Assembly: GCA_947628815.1 (NCBI GenBank) | Contig: CANRBJ010000008.1 | Location: 1-63,368 of the forward strand | Direction: 5' to 3' | Length of the DNA stretch: 63,368 nucleotides | From: an uncultured Clostridia bacterium | GTDB taxonomy: Bacteria; Bacillota; Clostridia; TANB77; CAG-508 | In this document: piece after piece, positions 9,464 to 19,400 of the stretch | Position numbering within the stretch: the first letter of the stretch is position 1 | Layout: the number at the start of each line of letters is the position of its first letter | Position numbers and translations under genes: made by a program | Notes under the pieces: generated by a model | Database searches by the model: none | The model's input: the letters and a program-made list of their open reading frames with translations, nothing else | What the model was told of the DNA's origin: nothing

Positions 9464-9655
9464 ATGCGCTACATAAAATAAGCATTTCGTGAAAAAGGAG
9501 AAAAAGGTAAAAGTAGAAAAACATATTTATATTCACTAAAAGAATTTAAGTATGGTACTGATAGAGTAAGAGGAGATACATCTGATATAATTGATAAATA
9601 TGAAAAAAGAGTATTTGGAGCAATACCAGAACCAGATTTAATTGACTTATTGTAA
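9464..9655 (+). pseudogene. Short gene remnant, 57 coding codons behind an in-frame stop
   Basis: The 533-bp gap 9304-9836 holds no intact gene. From 9482 an open frame reads AFREKGEKGKSRKTYLYSLK and continues to a natural-looking end, PEPDLIDLL followed by TAA at 9653. An ATG at 9464 is in the same frame but is followed after five codons by TAA at 9479. The composition is protein-like, so this looks like the 3' end of a decayed gene. I do not recognise the family. Confidence 0.45.
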
Positions 9656-9708
9656 AAGTTGTGTAAAGCAGGTTTATACGTTTCAATAATTATATAATCA
9701 AAAACCAA

Positions 9709-9738
9709 AAAATTCCAGTGTTTTCTCACTGGAATTTT
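9709..9738 (-). terminator. Intrinsic terminator of the 9837-13265 gene
   Basis: A 12-bp stem (9709-9720 with 9727-9738) and a 6-nt loop, T-rich on the minus-strand exit side. It shares a 32-nt identical stretch with 3005-3036. It could also stop transcription through the remnant at 9482-9655. Confidence 0.8.
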
Positions 9739-9836
9739 GGTTTATATTTTTAAATTTTTTAATAATCGCTGGAGTTTTTGCTTTTTTGTTAATAATTTTC
9801 TACTCGATTATACTTTTTTACGCAATTATTTTCTGA

Positions 9837-12800
9837 TTATTTTAATCCTCCAATTTCAGCTAAAGTAAGTTCAGATTCTGCAGGTATTGTTATTTCAACA
9901 TTTTCTGCCCCCTTTGATACCTTAACTTTTGCTTTTCCAAATGCTTGTAGTTTAGAACCGAAAGCATTGAAATAATCTACAATTGCTTGTAAGTCAGCAT
10001 CTGAACAAGAATTTAGCATACTCGTAGTTAAGCTAGAACCCTTTATAGTAGAAGAACTACTTGTTTTTAATGCTTTCAATTGATCAAATGTGTAATTCAT
10101 AATTTCTATATTTGATAATTGTATTGGAGCTTTTAATTTAGTATTAGCTTTAATAGTTAATTGTGAAGCATTTTCTTTTGCACTAACTGTAACATCTTTC
10201 TTGCCAGTTAAATTATTATCAGTAATGACAATATCTCCATTTTCTGTTGTAACTGAAATATCAGCTTCTACTTTTGTAGTAGAACTACTATTAGATTTAA
10301 CAGTAACTTTAGCATCTGAATTTATAGTTATTTTTCCTAATTGGAAATCTCCTAATTTTGCTTGATCCATTAATGTTACTTCTAATTCTTTTCCAGAATG
10401 ATTTCTTATATCTATTGTATTATTTTTTGCTGATTTTATTTTTAAAGTATGCGTACTGTTTAAAGTTTCAGATATTTCCAAGTCACCAGATGATGAAATA
10501 TCTATTTCATTTATTGTAGCTGTAGCATTTGCAAGTATTGTCACTGTGACAGCTGACGTATTTTTACTTATTAATTTAACGCCATCCGATACTTTTACAG
10601 GAGATGTATTAGTAGTATCTAACTTAAATAATGCCCCACTACCAGTTAATATAACTTCTTTCGCATCAGTCACTAATATTCCCATATCTTGTTCATATTT
10701 ATTTCCTTGAATTTCAAGAATTCTGCCACCTGCTTTTATTGCTCTCGCAGTTCCCTTTGTTGCAATTTCACCTGATTTAATTGTAACTTTTTCATCTGTT
10801 ATAGAAACTATAGTATCTCCATCATTTAATGAATTAACTAAATTCTTCGCGAAATCGTCATTTAGTAATTTATCTGGATCATAATAGTCTGTACTTTTAC
10901 TAAATAAAACTTCCTCACCATTAATCCATATTTTTGTACTATTGTCTGTGTAAACTTTTCCTATTGTATCTTCTTTTTTAGTTGGAGGAGTTGTTTTTAC
11001 AACAATTAATCCTTCTAATGAAGGTAAAGTTTTATATACTGTTAGTTCTTCAGACAATGCAGTTCTTCCTTCAGCTAAATCTCCATCTACATGAACAACT
11101 AAAACGAATTTATAAGTTTTTCCTTGCTCTAATCCATCTACTACTAGTTTTCCACTTTCATCTTTAGCTACATTTTTTCTTGTATCTGCTAATTCATAGT
11201 GTGATTCAGCTGTAGATGATTTTTTTTCACTCCAAACCTCTACATCATAAGTTATTTCATCACCTAATTGTTCAATTAATGTTATTTCATTGAAAGTTAA
11301 ACTTACTTCTGTATCAGTTTTTTTACTTGGTGTCATATTAACATTTAATTTTAAATAATCTTTTGTTGTTTCATTTGGCTCTGAAGGCACAACTTTTCCT
11401 TTAGAACTATTGGCTATAATTTCAGCTTTATAACGTGTATTATTGTTAGCTGTGAAAGTAGATGATGATGCTATATTCTTTAATTCTATTTCTGTCACAT
11501 TTTTATCTATATTATCTTTATAAGTCGCCTTCGTCGTATAAGTGCCATTTGATGCATTATAGCTATATACATTTATAGTATAACTACTAAATGCTTCATT
11601 TTCTTTATCTGCGTATTCATCCCATTTTAATAATACTTTTTCTGGATCTTCTTCATCTACTACAAATTGCAAACCAGTAACTTTTGCCAATTGTGAAACT
11701 TCAAATTCAACTGGTTCTGTTTCTTCAGAAGCACTCGAATCACCATCTGATTTACCATTAGAGCAAACAGTTACCGAGTATTTTCCAGCCTTATTTATTA
11801 CACTACTTAAAGTTTGAGAAGTACCTGTTACTTTCTTTTTCTCCCATACTACTCTTCCATTTTCATCGTATACATTTACTCTATACCCCTCGCTAGGAGC
11901 ACCTTCTTCTGGTGCTTTCCACGTTGCTTTTAGGTCATCGTCTACAGATAAATTTGTAACCATACCTTCTACTTTGCCATTTGTGTCGTTTGGTACTATA
12001 GTTTCTTGTACAGAACTTGAAAGATTACCAACCTTATTTTCAACTACAAAAAATACCTTATTAGTAACATTGTTCTCTAATACAACATTTTGTAATATAG
12101 AATCAAATTTGTTATTTTCTACTACCATAGATTTTACATTTTCATTTTGTTCTGGATCAATAAAGTCTGATACACCACTAACAGAATTAGATGTAGCAAC
12201 TATGTAGTATACTTTTACAATGTCACTATCTGCTTTTGCTTCAAACTTCAAACCTGCGTTTTGTGTTCCATCACGTCTTGCACTTACCTTTACTGCTTCT
12301 GGATGTATTCTATTTACTGTAACTTTTGTTGTTGCTACAACTTCATCAGAATCTTTTATTTTTAATTTTAATGTTACTTCTGATTCTGTATTAGAATTTG
12401 TAAAGCTACTCATGGTAGAACTTAAATTAACTTCAATTTCATCTGTTTCATTGGCATATTGTGCTATTTTTAAATCAGCAGTAGTAATTTTTACATCTCT
12501 ATTAGTATTATTATTTAAATAATATAATTCAAATTCAGTTTCTTCTTCAACTCTTCCATTTGGTACTGTAATTTTTATTTTACTTGCACTACTATTTGTG
12601 TCATTTATTATGTTATTGCCATTTACAGTAAATTCATAATTATATTCTTCTATTTCTGTAACATTATCTTCTGGTAATTTATTAGCAAAATCATCTAATC
12701 CTCCAATAGTATAATTATATATACGTTGAGCGTCTGTAGTATTCATTTCTGTATCGTCTCCATTGAATGCATACACATCACCAGCCATTTTTGCATATTC

Positions 12801-13265
12801 ATTTTTTAATACCTTATCTCTAGCATCTTCAAATGTAATATAGTTATATAGCTGTTGAGCATCTGTTGTTGTTATTTGTCCATCGCTATTAACATCTCCT
12901 AATAATACAACAACAAATTCTTTGTCTTCAGAAACTTTAACAATTGTTCCTGTACCTACTGCTGTATTATCATTTTCAATTGTTTTTCCACTTGCATCTG
13001 TAATTGTAAATTTTGCATTTGTCTTAATATCAGTTAATTTCTTCTCTACTATTGCAGTTAAATTAGCTTTTGTTAATGTTGTATTTTTGTCTGTTAATTT
13101 TATTGTTAATATGTTCTTTTCACCGTTAGTAGTAAAAGAACTTTGACCAATTACAGTAGAACTTGTAACTGCTTTAACTACAGCATCATTAGACATTGGA
13201 AATACTACACCTGCTAATACCATAGTTGAAGCAATAGTTTTGCATAAAAAAGTTTTTTTATTCAC
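9837..13265 (-). CDS. Large secreted protein: N-terminal dockerin-like module, Fn3-like repeats, beta-repeat tail
   Basis: 1142 residues. The signal peptide is at 1-27 (MNKKTFLC, as in the 3099-6041 protein). A 90-residue beta segment precedes the dockerin-like module at 123-187. Loop 1 is DVNSDGQITTTD (124-135) with canonical D, N, D, T and D. Loop 2 starts GDV at 162-164 but carries an insertion before NGDDTEMNTTD (168-178). Both are followed by AQ-x-hydrophobic-Y-NY helices. Fn3-like domains follow at about 432-525, 525-640 and 640-745. A repetitive beta segment (about 800-1142) ends in VEITIPAESELTLAEIGGLK; its alternating short strands suggest a beta-helix. It lies downstream of the anchor gene 13395-14129, 129 bp away, on the same strand. 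No enzymatic motif was seen. Likely a docked surface adhesin or scaffold. Confidence 0.8.
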   Translation of the reverse strand: MNKKTFLCKTIASTMVLAGVVFPMSNDAVVKAVTSSTVIGQSSFTTNGEKNILTIKLTDKNTTLTKANLTAIVEKKLTDIKTNAKFTITDASGKTIENDNTAVGTGTIVKVSEDKEFVVVLLGDVNSDGQITTTDAQQLYNYITFEDARDKVLKNEYAKMAGDVYAFNGDDTEMNTTDAQRIYNYTIGGLDDFANKLPEDNVTEIEEYNYEFTVNGNNIINDTNSSASKIKITVPNGRVEEETEFELYYLNNNTNRDVKITTADLKIAQYANETDEIEVNLSSTMSSFTNSNTESEVTLKLKIKDSDEVVATTKVTVNRIHPEAVKVSARRDGTQNAGLKFEAKADSDIVKVYYIVATSNSVSGVSDFIDPEQNENVKSMVVENNKFDSILQNVVLENNVTNKVFFVVENKVGNLSSSVQETIVPNDTNGKVEGMVTNLSVDDDLKATWKAPEEGAPSEGYRVNVYDENGRVVWEKKKVTGTSQTLSSVINKAGKYSVTVCSNGKSDGDSSASEETEPVEFEVSQLAKVTGLQFVVDEEDPEKVLLKWDEYADKENEAFSSYTINVYSYNASNGTYTTKATYKDNIDKNVTEIELKNIASSSTFTANNNTRYKAEIIANSSKGKVVPSEPNETTKDYLKLNVNMTPSKKTDTEVSLTFNEITLIEQLGDEITYDVEVWSEKKSSTAESHYELADTRKNVAKDESGKLVVDGLEQGKTYKFVLVVHVDGDLAEGRTALSEELTVYKTLPSLEGLIVVKTTPPTKKEDTIGKVYTDNSTKIWINGEEVLFSKSTDYYDPDKLLNDDFAKNLVNSLNDGDTIVSITDEKVTIKSGEIATKGTARAIKAGGRILEIQGNKYEQDMGILVTDAKEVILTGSGALFKLDTTNTSPVKVSDGVKLISKNTSAVTVTILANATATINEIDISSSGDLEISETLNSTHTLKIKSAKNNTIDIRNHSGKELEVTLMDQAKLGDFQLGKITINSDAKVTVKSNSSSTTKVEADISVTTENGDIVITDNNLTGKKDVTVSAKENASQLTIKANTKLKAPIQLSNIEIMNYTFDQLKALKTSSSSTIKGSSLTTSMLNSCSDADLQAIVDYFNAFGSKLQAFGKAKVKVSKGAENVEITIPAESELTLAEIGGLK

Positions 13266-13293
13266 TTTTTATTCCTCCTTATATTTATATTAT

Positions 13294-13336
13294 ATCTACT
13301 ATAACAAAAATGAAATTAACTATTGTCATAGTAGAT
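13294..13336 (-). other. Intercistronic hairpin, second anchor-dockerin unit
   Basis: A 14-bp stem with one G-U pair (13294-13307 with 13323-13336) in the gap between the anchor gene and the dockerin gene. It matches the 6079-6116 hairpin in position but not in sequence. Confidence 0.5.
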
Positions 13337-13394
13337 TATATTTAATTTATTTACTTTTTTATAAAAATTTATTATTTTAACTTTTTAGCTTGTT

Positions 13395-14129
13395 TTATTT
13401 AACTAATTTTTTTCTAGCAATATATCCTGCAACTAATGTAGCAAGTACGATTGCAGAAACTGCTAAAATATTAACACCTGTCTGTGGCATTGGTCCTTCA
13501 GCTGCTGTACTGTCACCTGTTTGAGCTGGTGTAGGTGTAGGTGTTGATTCATCTGTTCCAGCTGGTGTAGGTGTAGGCGTTGGTGTTAGTGTTGGTTCAT
13601 CTGTTCCGGCTGGTGTAGGTGTAGGCGTTGGTGTATTTTCAATAACTGTTGTTTTAGCAGCATTAGTTACTACTTTAACAGGAAGAACACTGTAATCTGT
13701 TAAAGATACTGTTGATTCTAATGCTTCTAAAGTAAAGTCTAAAGAAGTGTCTTTAGATAAGTCTTTATTTGCAGTAAAAGTTAATTGTATTGTAGGAATT
13801 CCTGTTTTTGCTAAATTTCCTTGTGCCATAATTGATAAATTTACATAAGAATTTGCACCTTTGTTAGCATTATCTGTAATAACATCCATACTATCAATTG
13901 AAACAGATTTGTATGTTACTTTGTTAGAGTCAAAGTTTACTCTAAAATGTGGGTTTTGTGTTGGTTTTGATAATGTAATTGTTACAGTAAAATCATCACC
14001 AGCTATAACATTTTTTGCAGAGCTAAGTTCAGCTGTAACGCTATCATCTGCAGCATTAACTACTGAAGCAAAGCAAGAAATGCTTAAAACTAAAGCTAAA
14101 ATTAAAGTTAATAATATTTTTTTATTCAT
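13395..14129 (-). CDS. Sortase-anchored protein with cohesin-like domain (paralogue)
   Basis: 244 residues. The signal peptide (1-26) is identical to that of 6204-6908. A cohesin-like beta sandwich occupies about 29-162: KNVIAGDDFTVTITLSK resembles the opening of cohesins (V-x-A-G-D-x-V-T-V), followed by FRVNFDSNKVTYKSV for the F-x-V-x-Y-D segment and PTIQLTFTANKDL for the late strand. A Pro/Thr linker with a repeated PTPTPTPAGTDE unit spans 166-200. MPQTG is at 214-218, followed by a membrane segment and a basic tail. Its domain shares no obvious sequence with that of the paralogue, while both ends are near identical. It is the first gene of the unit with 9837-13265. This copy fits the cohesin pattern better than 6204-6908. 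Confidence 0.82.
   Translation of the reverse strand: MNKKILLTLILALVLSISCFASVVNAADDSVTAELSSAKNVIAGDDFTVTITLSKPTQNPHFRVNFDSNKVTYKSVSIDSMDVITDNANKGANSYVNLSIMAQGNLAKTGIPTIQLTFTANKDLSKDTSLDFTLEALESTVSLTDYSVLPVKVVTNAAKTTVIENTPTPTPTPAGTDEPTLTPTPTPTPAGTDESTPTPTPAQTGDSTAAEGPMPQTGVNILAVSAIVLATLVAGYIARKKLVK
13536..13632 (-). repeat. In-gene tandem repeat coding the Pro/Thr wall linker
   Basis: About two and a half copies of a unit encoding PTPTPTPAGTDE within 13395-14129. Near-identical units (differing at a few bases, for example CCAGC versus CCGGC) suggest length variation by slippage. The paralogue has a different, less regular linker. Confidence 0.7.
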
Positions 14130-14234
14130 AATTTAAATCCTCCTTAATATAGTAAAATCATCGTTTTACTTTAAATTTGTTTTTTCGTAAGTAATTATCT
14201 TCAATTGCGCAAAAATGCAATTTTATGTAAAGCA
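14050..14234 (-). repeat. 185-bp perfect repeat (copy 2)
   Basis: Identical to 6829-7013: signal-peptide codons, ribosome site and leader of the second anchor gene. The gap 14130-14432 contains this repeat plus about 200 bp of AT-rich DNA with the start region of the divergent deacetylase gene; nothing else is recognisable in it. Confidence 0.9.
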
Positions 14235-14441
14235 GATTTCGAAGTTTTCTAATTTTTAAAACCTATGAGGAAAAAATACATTAAATTTTTGGAACAAAAG
14301 TATTACAATTACTTACATTCATAATTCAAAGCAGTATCATGTAACTTTTTTTTATTAAAATATTTAAAAAAACTACTAAAATATAAATTTTTAGTGTATA
14401 ATATTTGTGTAAAATATAAATTTTGCTAAAAGGTGACAAAA

Positions 14442-15330
14442 ATGATGTATGATTTAATCGAAGTAACTCCCAAACTAAATAAAAAGAAAGTATTCATTGT
14501 TTCTGTTATAGCAATAGTAGTTATACTACTATTTATTTTCATAATAATAAAAGCAGCAAAGGCGCATAAACAAAATAAAAATAATGTTATAGAAAATACA
14601 GTAGCAGAAGAAAATATAGTAGAAAACGAAAATGAAAAAGAAGAAAATCAAGTAAGTATAAATATGAATCCATCATATACAGAAACAGGAAGAGAGCTTA
14701 TGAAGAATATATATCATTCAGAAGAAAAGATAGCATACCTAACATTTGATGATGGCCCATCTAAATCAGTTACTCCATTGTTATTAGACTTATTCAAACA
14801 AGAAGACATTAAAGTAACTTTTTTTGTTTTAGGTTCAAGGGCAGAATTAAATCCAGATTTAATAAAAAGAGAGTATGATGAGGGGCATTATATTGCAAAT
14901 CATGGTTATTCGCATATTTATGGTAATATTTATTCAAGTGTGCGGAGCGGTGTTAGATGAGTATAATAGAACAAGAGATATTGTAAAAAATATATTAGGA
15001 AATGACTATGATGGACATTTATTCAGGTTTCCTGGAGGTTCAACAGGTGGTAAATATAATCAAATAAAGAAAGAAGCAAAAACATTATTAGATGAAAATA
15101 ATATAGCATATGTTGACTGGAACGCATTAAGTAGTGATGCAGCAGGAGCAAAAACGAAAGAAGAAATTATTCAAAATACAAAAGATACAGTAGGAGAGAA
15201 AAAATCAGTTGTTATTTTAATGCACGATGCAGGGGATAAAATATTAACATATGAAGCTCTACCAGATATTATTTCATATTTGCGAGAGCAAGGCTACACA
15301 TTTAAAAATTTTTATAGCATTATAAAATAA
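14442..15330 (+). CDS. Membrane-anchored polysaccharide deacetylase, read through one +1 frame change at CGG
   Basis: Two overlapping frames form one 295-residue protein if the C of the in-frame CGG at 14943-14945 is skipped (Gly168 from GGA). N-terminal membrane anchor at about 13-36, acidic linker, then NodB homology domain: TFDDGPSK at 101-108 (catalytic and metal Asp), HGYSH at 154-158 (metal His pair), FRFPGG motif, and MHDAG near the C terminus. Known role of the family: deacetylation of peptidoglycan or other wall polysaccharides outside the cell. Without the shift the protein stops six codons after the CGG and loses half of the domain. Start: ATG 14442 or 14445, with AAGGTG at 14430-14435; the GTG at 14433 overlaps that site. 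It is divergent from the surface-protein island. Family firm; decoding is inference. Confidence 0.85.
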
Positions 15331-15335
15331 GAGTA

Positions 15336-16327
<992 letters not shown>

Positions 16328-16335
16328 AAAAGAAA

Positions 16336-16368
16336 GGGATAATAAAAGACTTAATCTTTTATTATCCC
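16336..16368 (+). terminator. Intrinsic terminator after fba
   Basis: A perfect 14-bp stem (16336-16349 with 16355-16368) and a 5-nt loop, followed by a T-rich tail. Confidence 0.8.
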
Positions 16369-16449
16369 TGCTATTTTTATTATACAGCTATTTACAAATG
16401 TAGCGAGCTGTGATATTCTTTGATTATATACTAAAAAAGGAGAGAATAA

Positions 16450-18504
16450 GTGGTAGATTTAAACCAAGATGTAAAATTTGTAAAAGGAGTAGGACCTAAT
16501 AGGGTAGTTTTACTAAATAAATTGGGAATATATACATTAAAAGATTTAATTACATATTTTCCTCGAGAACATGAAGATAGAAGCAAGCCTTCTAAAATTG
16601 CTGAAGTTGTAGATGGGCAAGAGGCTTTAATTGAGGGAATTTGTGTATCTAGAGTGAATGAAATTAGAACAAGAAGAAAAAATATGACAATATATAAATT
16701 AATGGTAAGAGATGATACAGATACGGCCGTTCTTACTTGGTATAACCAATCGTATTTAAAAAGTAGATTTAAAATGGGAGAAAAGTATTCCTTTTTTCGG
16801 GAAGGTAAGTATTAAAGATGGTGTAACCCAGATGATTTCTCCTACGTTTGATGAAGAAGGAAAAAATAAAAATACAGGAAAAATTATTCCACTTTATCCA
16901 TTAACATATCAGTTATCACAAAATACCATTAGGCAGATAATTGAAAATGGATTAAAATTAGTAGAAGGAAATTTAAAAGAAACTTTACCACAGTATATTT
17001 TAGAAGAATATAATTTGCGTAATCGAAATGAAGCAATTAAAAGTATTCATTTTCCAAAAGATTTTGAAGATTTTGAATATGCAAGAAAACGTTTGGTATT
17101 TGAAGAATTATTGGGAATGCAACTTGCACTTCTTAGCTTAAAAAATAAGAACACAGTAGAAAGCACAGGTATTGCTTTTCCAAAAGATATAAAGATGTCA
17201 GATGTTATAAATGAACTTCCATTTCGCTTAACAAAAGCACAACTACGTGTTTTAGAAGAAATTGATAGTGATATGGAAAAAGATAAACCAATGAATAGAT
17301 TATTACAGGGAGATGTTGGTTCACGGAAAAACAGTTGTAGCAATTGTTGCAGCATATAAAGCAGTAAAAAGTGGATATCAAATGGCAATTATGGCACCAA
17401 CTGCAATACTTGCTAGCCAACATATGAAAGGATTTAGCGGAATTTTAGAAAAGTTTGGAATAAGATGTGAGTTGTTAGTTAGTGGTATTACAAAAAAGAA
17501 AAAGGAAGATATTTTAGCAAGACTAGCAAATGGAGACATTGATGTACTAATTGGAACACATGCAATGTTAGAGGAAAATGTTGTTTTTAAAAATTTAGGT
17601 CTTGTAGTTACAGATGAACAGCATAGGTTTGGAGTAAGACAAAGAAAAATAATATCAGAAAAAGGTAATAACCCAGATGTATTAGTTATGACAGCAACTC
17701 CAATTCCACGTACGCTCGCATTAATTTTATATGGAGATTTGGATATATCTATAATTGATGAATTGCCACCAAATAGAAAAAAAATAGATACATTTGCAGT
17801 AACTAAGGCAATGACTGAAAGGGTAAATAATTTTATAAAAAAACAAATAGATGAAGGTAGACAAGCCTATATTGTGTGTCCATTAGTAGAAGAAAATGAA
17901 GAAATAAAGGCTCGTGCTGTAATGGAACTTGCAGAGCATTATAAAAAAGAAGTGTTCTCAGAATATAGAGTAGAATATTTACACGGAAAAATGAGACCTA
18001 AAGAAAAAGAAGATATTATGGAAAAATTTAAAAATGGTGAAATAGATATACTAATATCGACAACAGTTATTGAAGTAGGAGTTAATGTTCCAAATGCAAG
18101 TATAATGGTAATTGAAAATGCAGAAAGATTCGGACTTGCAGCACTTCACCAATTAAGAGGGAGAGTTGGTAGAGGGGAATATAAGTCATATTGTATCTTA
18201 AAATATCAAGGAAATTCGGAAGTAATAAGACAGCGTATGAAGGTAATGCGGGGAAACAAATGATGGTTTTGTTATTTCTGAAAAAGATTTAGAATTAAGA
18301 GGCTCTGGAGAATTTTTTGGAACAAAACAGCATGGGCTTCCAGAATTTAAAATAGCAAATTTATTTGAGGATATGCCTATATTAAAAATGGCACAAAGTG
18401 CAGCAATAAAAATCTTACAAAAGGATGAAAAGTTAGAGCAAAAAGAGAATGAACTTTTACGTGATATTGTAAAAGAAAAGTTTAGCGGTAGAATTGAAAT
18501 ATAG
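16450..18504 (+). CDS. recG: ATP-dependent DNA helicase RecG, read through three +1 frame changes at CGG
   Basis: Four frame segments join into one 683-residue protein, the normal RecG length, if the C is skipped at in-frame CGG codons 16798-16800, 17324-17326 and 18249-18251. The resulting residues are Gly117 (FFGKV), Gly292 (GDVGSGKT, the invariant Walker A glycine) and Gly600 (before ETNDGF). Domains: N-terminal wedge/OB fold (about 1-230), helicase core with Walker A, TDEQHRFG (motif II, DEQH), TATPIPRTL (motif III), and a C-terminal domain with HQLRGRVGRG (motif VI), DLELRGSGEFFGTKQHG and a final IEI. RecG remodels stalled replication forks and branched DNA. Start GTG 16450 with AAGGAGAG upstream. 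It is followed 11 bp later by rsgA. No other damage is seen, which argues against a pseudogene. Confidence 0.9.
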
Positions 18505-18515
18505 TAGGAGGAAAT

Positions 18516-19400
18516 ATGCAAGAGGGATTAATTATAACAATAGTATCTAATCTATATGTTGTAGAAACAAAAGAAGGCTTATATGAATGTATGGCAAGAG
18601 GAAAATTTAAAACAAAGGATATAAGCCCAGTTGTAGGTGATAAAGTAAGAATTGAAGTTACAGATGAACAAAATAAAAAGGGAGTTATTAATGAAATATT
18701 ACCAAGAAATAATTACATAAAAAGACCAAAACTTGCCAATATAGATAAACTAATATTAGTAATATCTGCAAAACAACCAAAGCCAGATTTATTAATGCTA
18801 GATAAACAACTTGCATTTTCAGAGTTTTTAGGAATAGAGCCTATTATTATAATTAATAAAATTGATTTAGAAAAAGAAGCAACAGTTGAAGAAATAAGAA
18901 AGATTTATGCAAGTATTGGTTATAATGTTATAATAACCGTTGCAAATAAAAGAAAAGGAATTAGCCAAGTACAAAAAGTATTAAAAAATAGTATATGTGC
19001 TTTTTCTGGAAACTCTGGGGTTGGAAAATCCACCTTGTTAAATGCAATTTTTGATAAAAATATGACAGAAGAAGGAAACATTAGTAAGAAAAATCAAAAA
19101 GGGAAAAATACAACAACACAGATTAAGTTATATAAATTAGAAGATACTACATATATTGCAGATACTCCTGGCTTTGGAGCATTTGATGTATATGAAATAG
19201 AAGCCTCTAATTTATATCGATATTTTAAAGAGTTTAAAGATTTAGAAAAAAATTGTAAATTTGTAGGATGTACTCATATAAAAGAACAAGAATGTGGCAT
19301 TAGGAAAGCATTAGAAAGAGGAGAAATATCTAGCATGCGATATAATAATTATATAAAAATATATGAAGATTTAAAAGATAGGGAGGATCACAAATGGTAG
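18516..19400 (+). CDS. rsgA: Ribosome small-subunit-dependent GTPase
   Basis: 294 residues. Circularly permuted GTPase: an N-terminal OB fold (about 1-70), then NKID (G4) before GNSGVGKSTLLN (G1 P-loop) and DTPGFG (G3), and a C-terminal zinc knuckle with Cys-Cys-His-Cys in CKFVGCTHIKEQECG. It checks 30S subunit assembly by GTP hydrolysis. It lies 11 bp after recG and overlaps rpe by 7 bp, so it belongs to a recG-rsgA-rpe-Rrf2 gene run. GGAGGAAAT ribosome site. High certainty. Confidence 0.96.
   Translation: MQEGLIITIVSNLYVVETKEGLYECMARGKFKTKDISPVVGDKVRIEVTDEQNKKGVINEILPRNNYIKRPKLANIDKLILVISAKQPKPDLLMLDKQLAFSEFLGIEPIIIINKIDLEKEATVEEIRKIYASIGYNVIITVANKRKGISQVQKVLKNSICAFSGNSGVGKSTLLNAIFDKNMTEEGNISKKNQKGKNTTTQIKLYKLEDTTYIADTPGFGAFDVYEIEASNLYRYFKEFKDLEKNCKFVGCTHIKEQECGIRKALERGEISSMRYNNYIKIYEDLKDREDHKW

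Noticed and set aside
13536-13632. CRISPR-like repeat array
   Set aside because: The short repeats are in frame and encode the Pro/Thr wall linker; no spacers.
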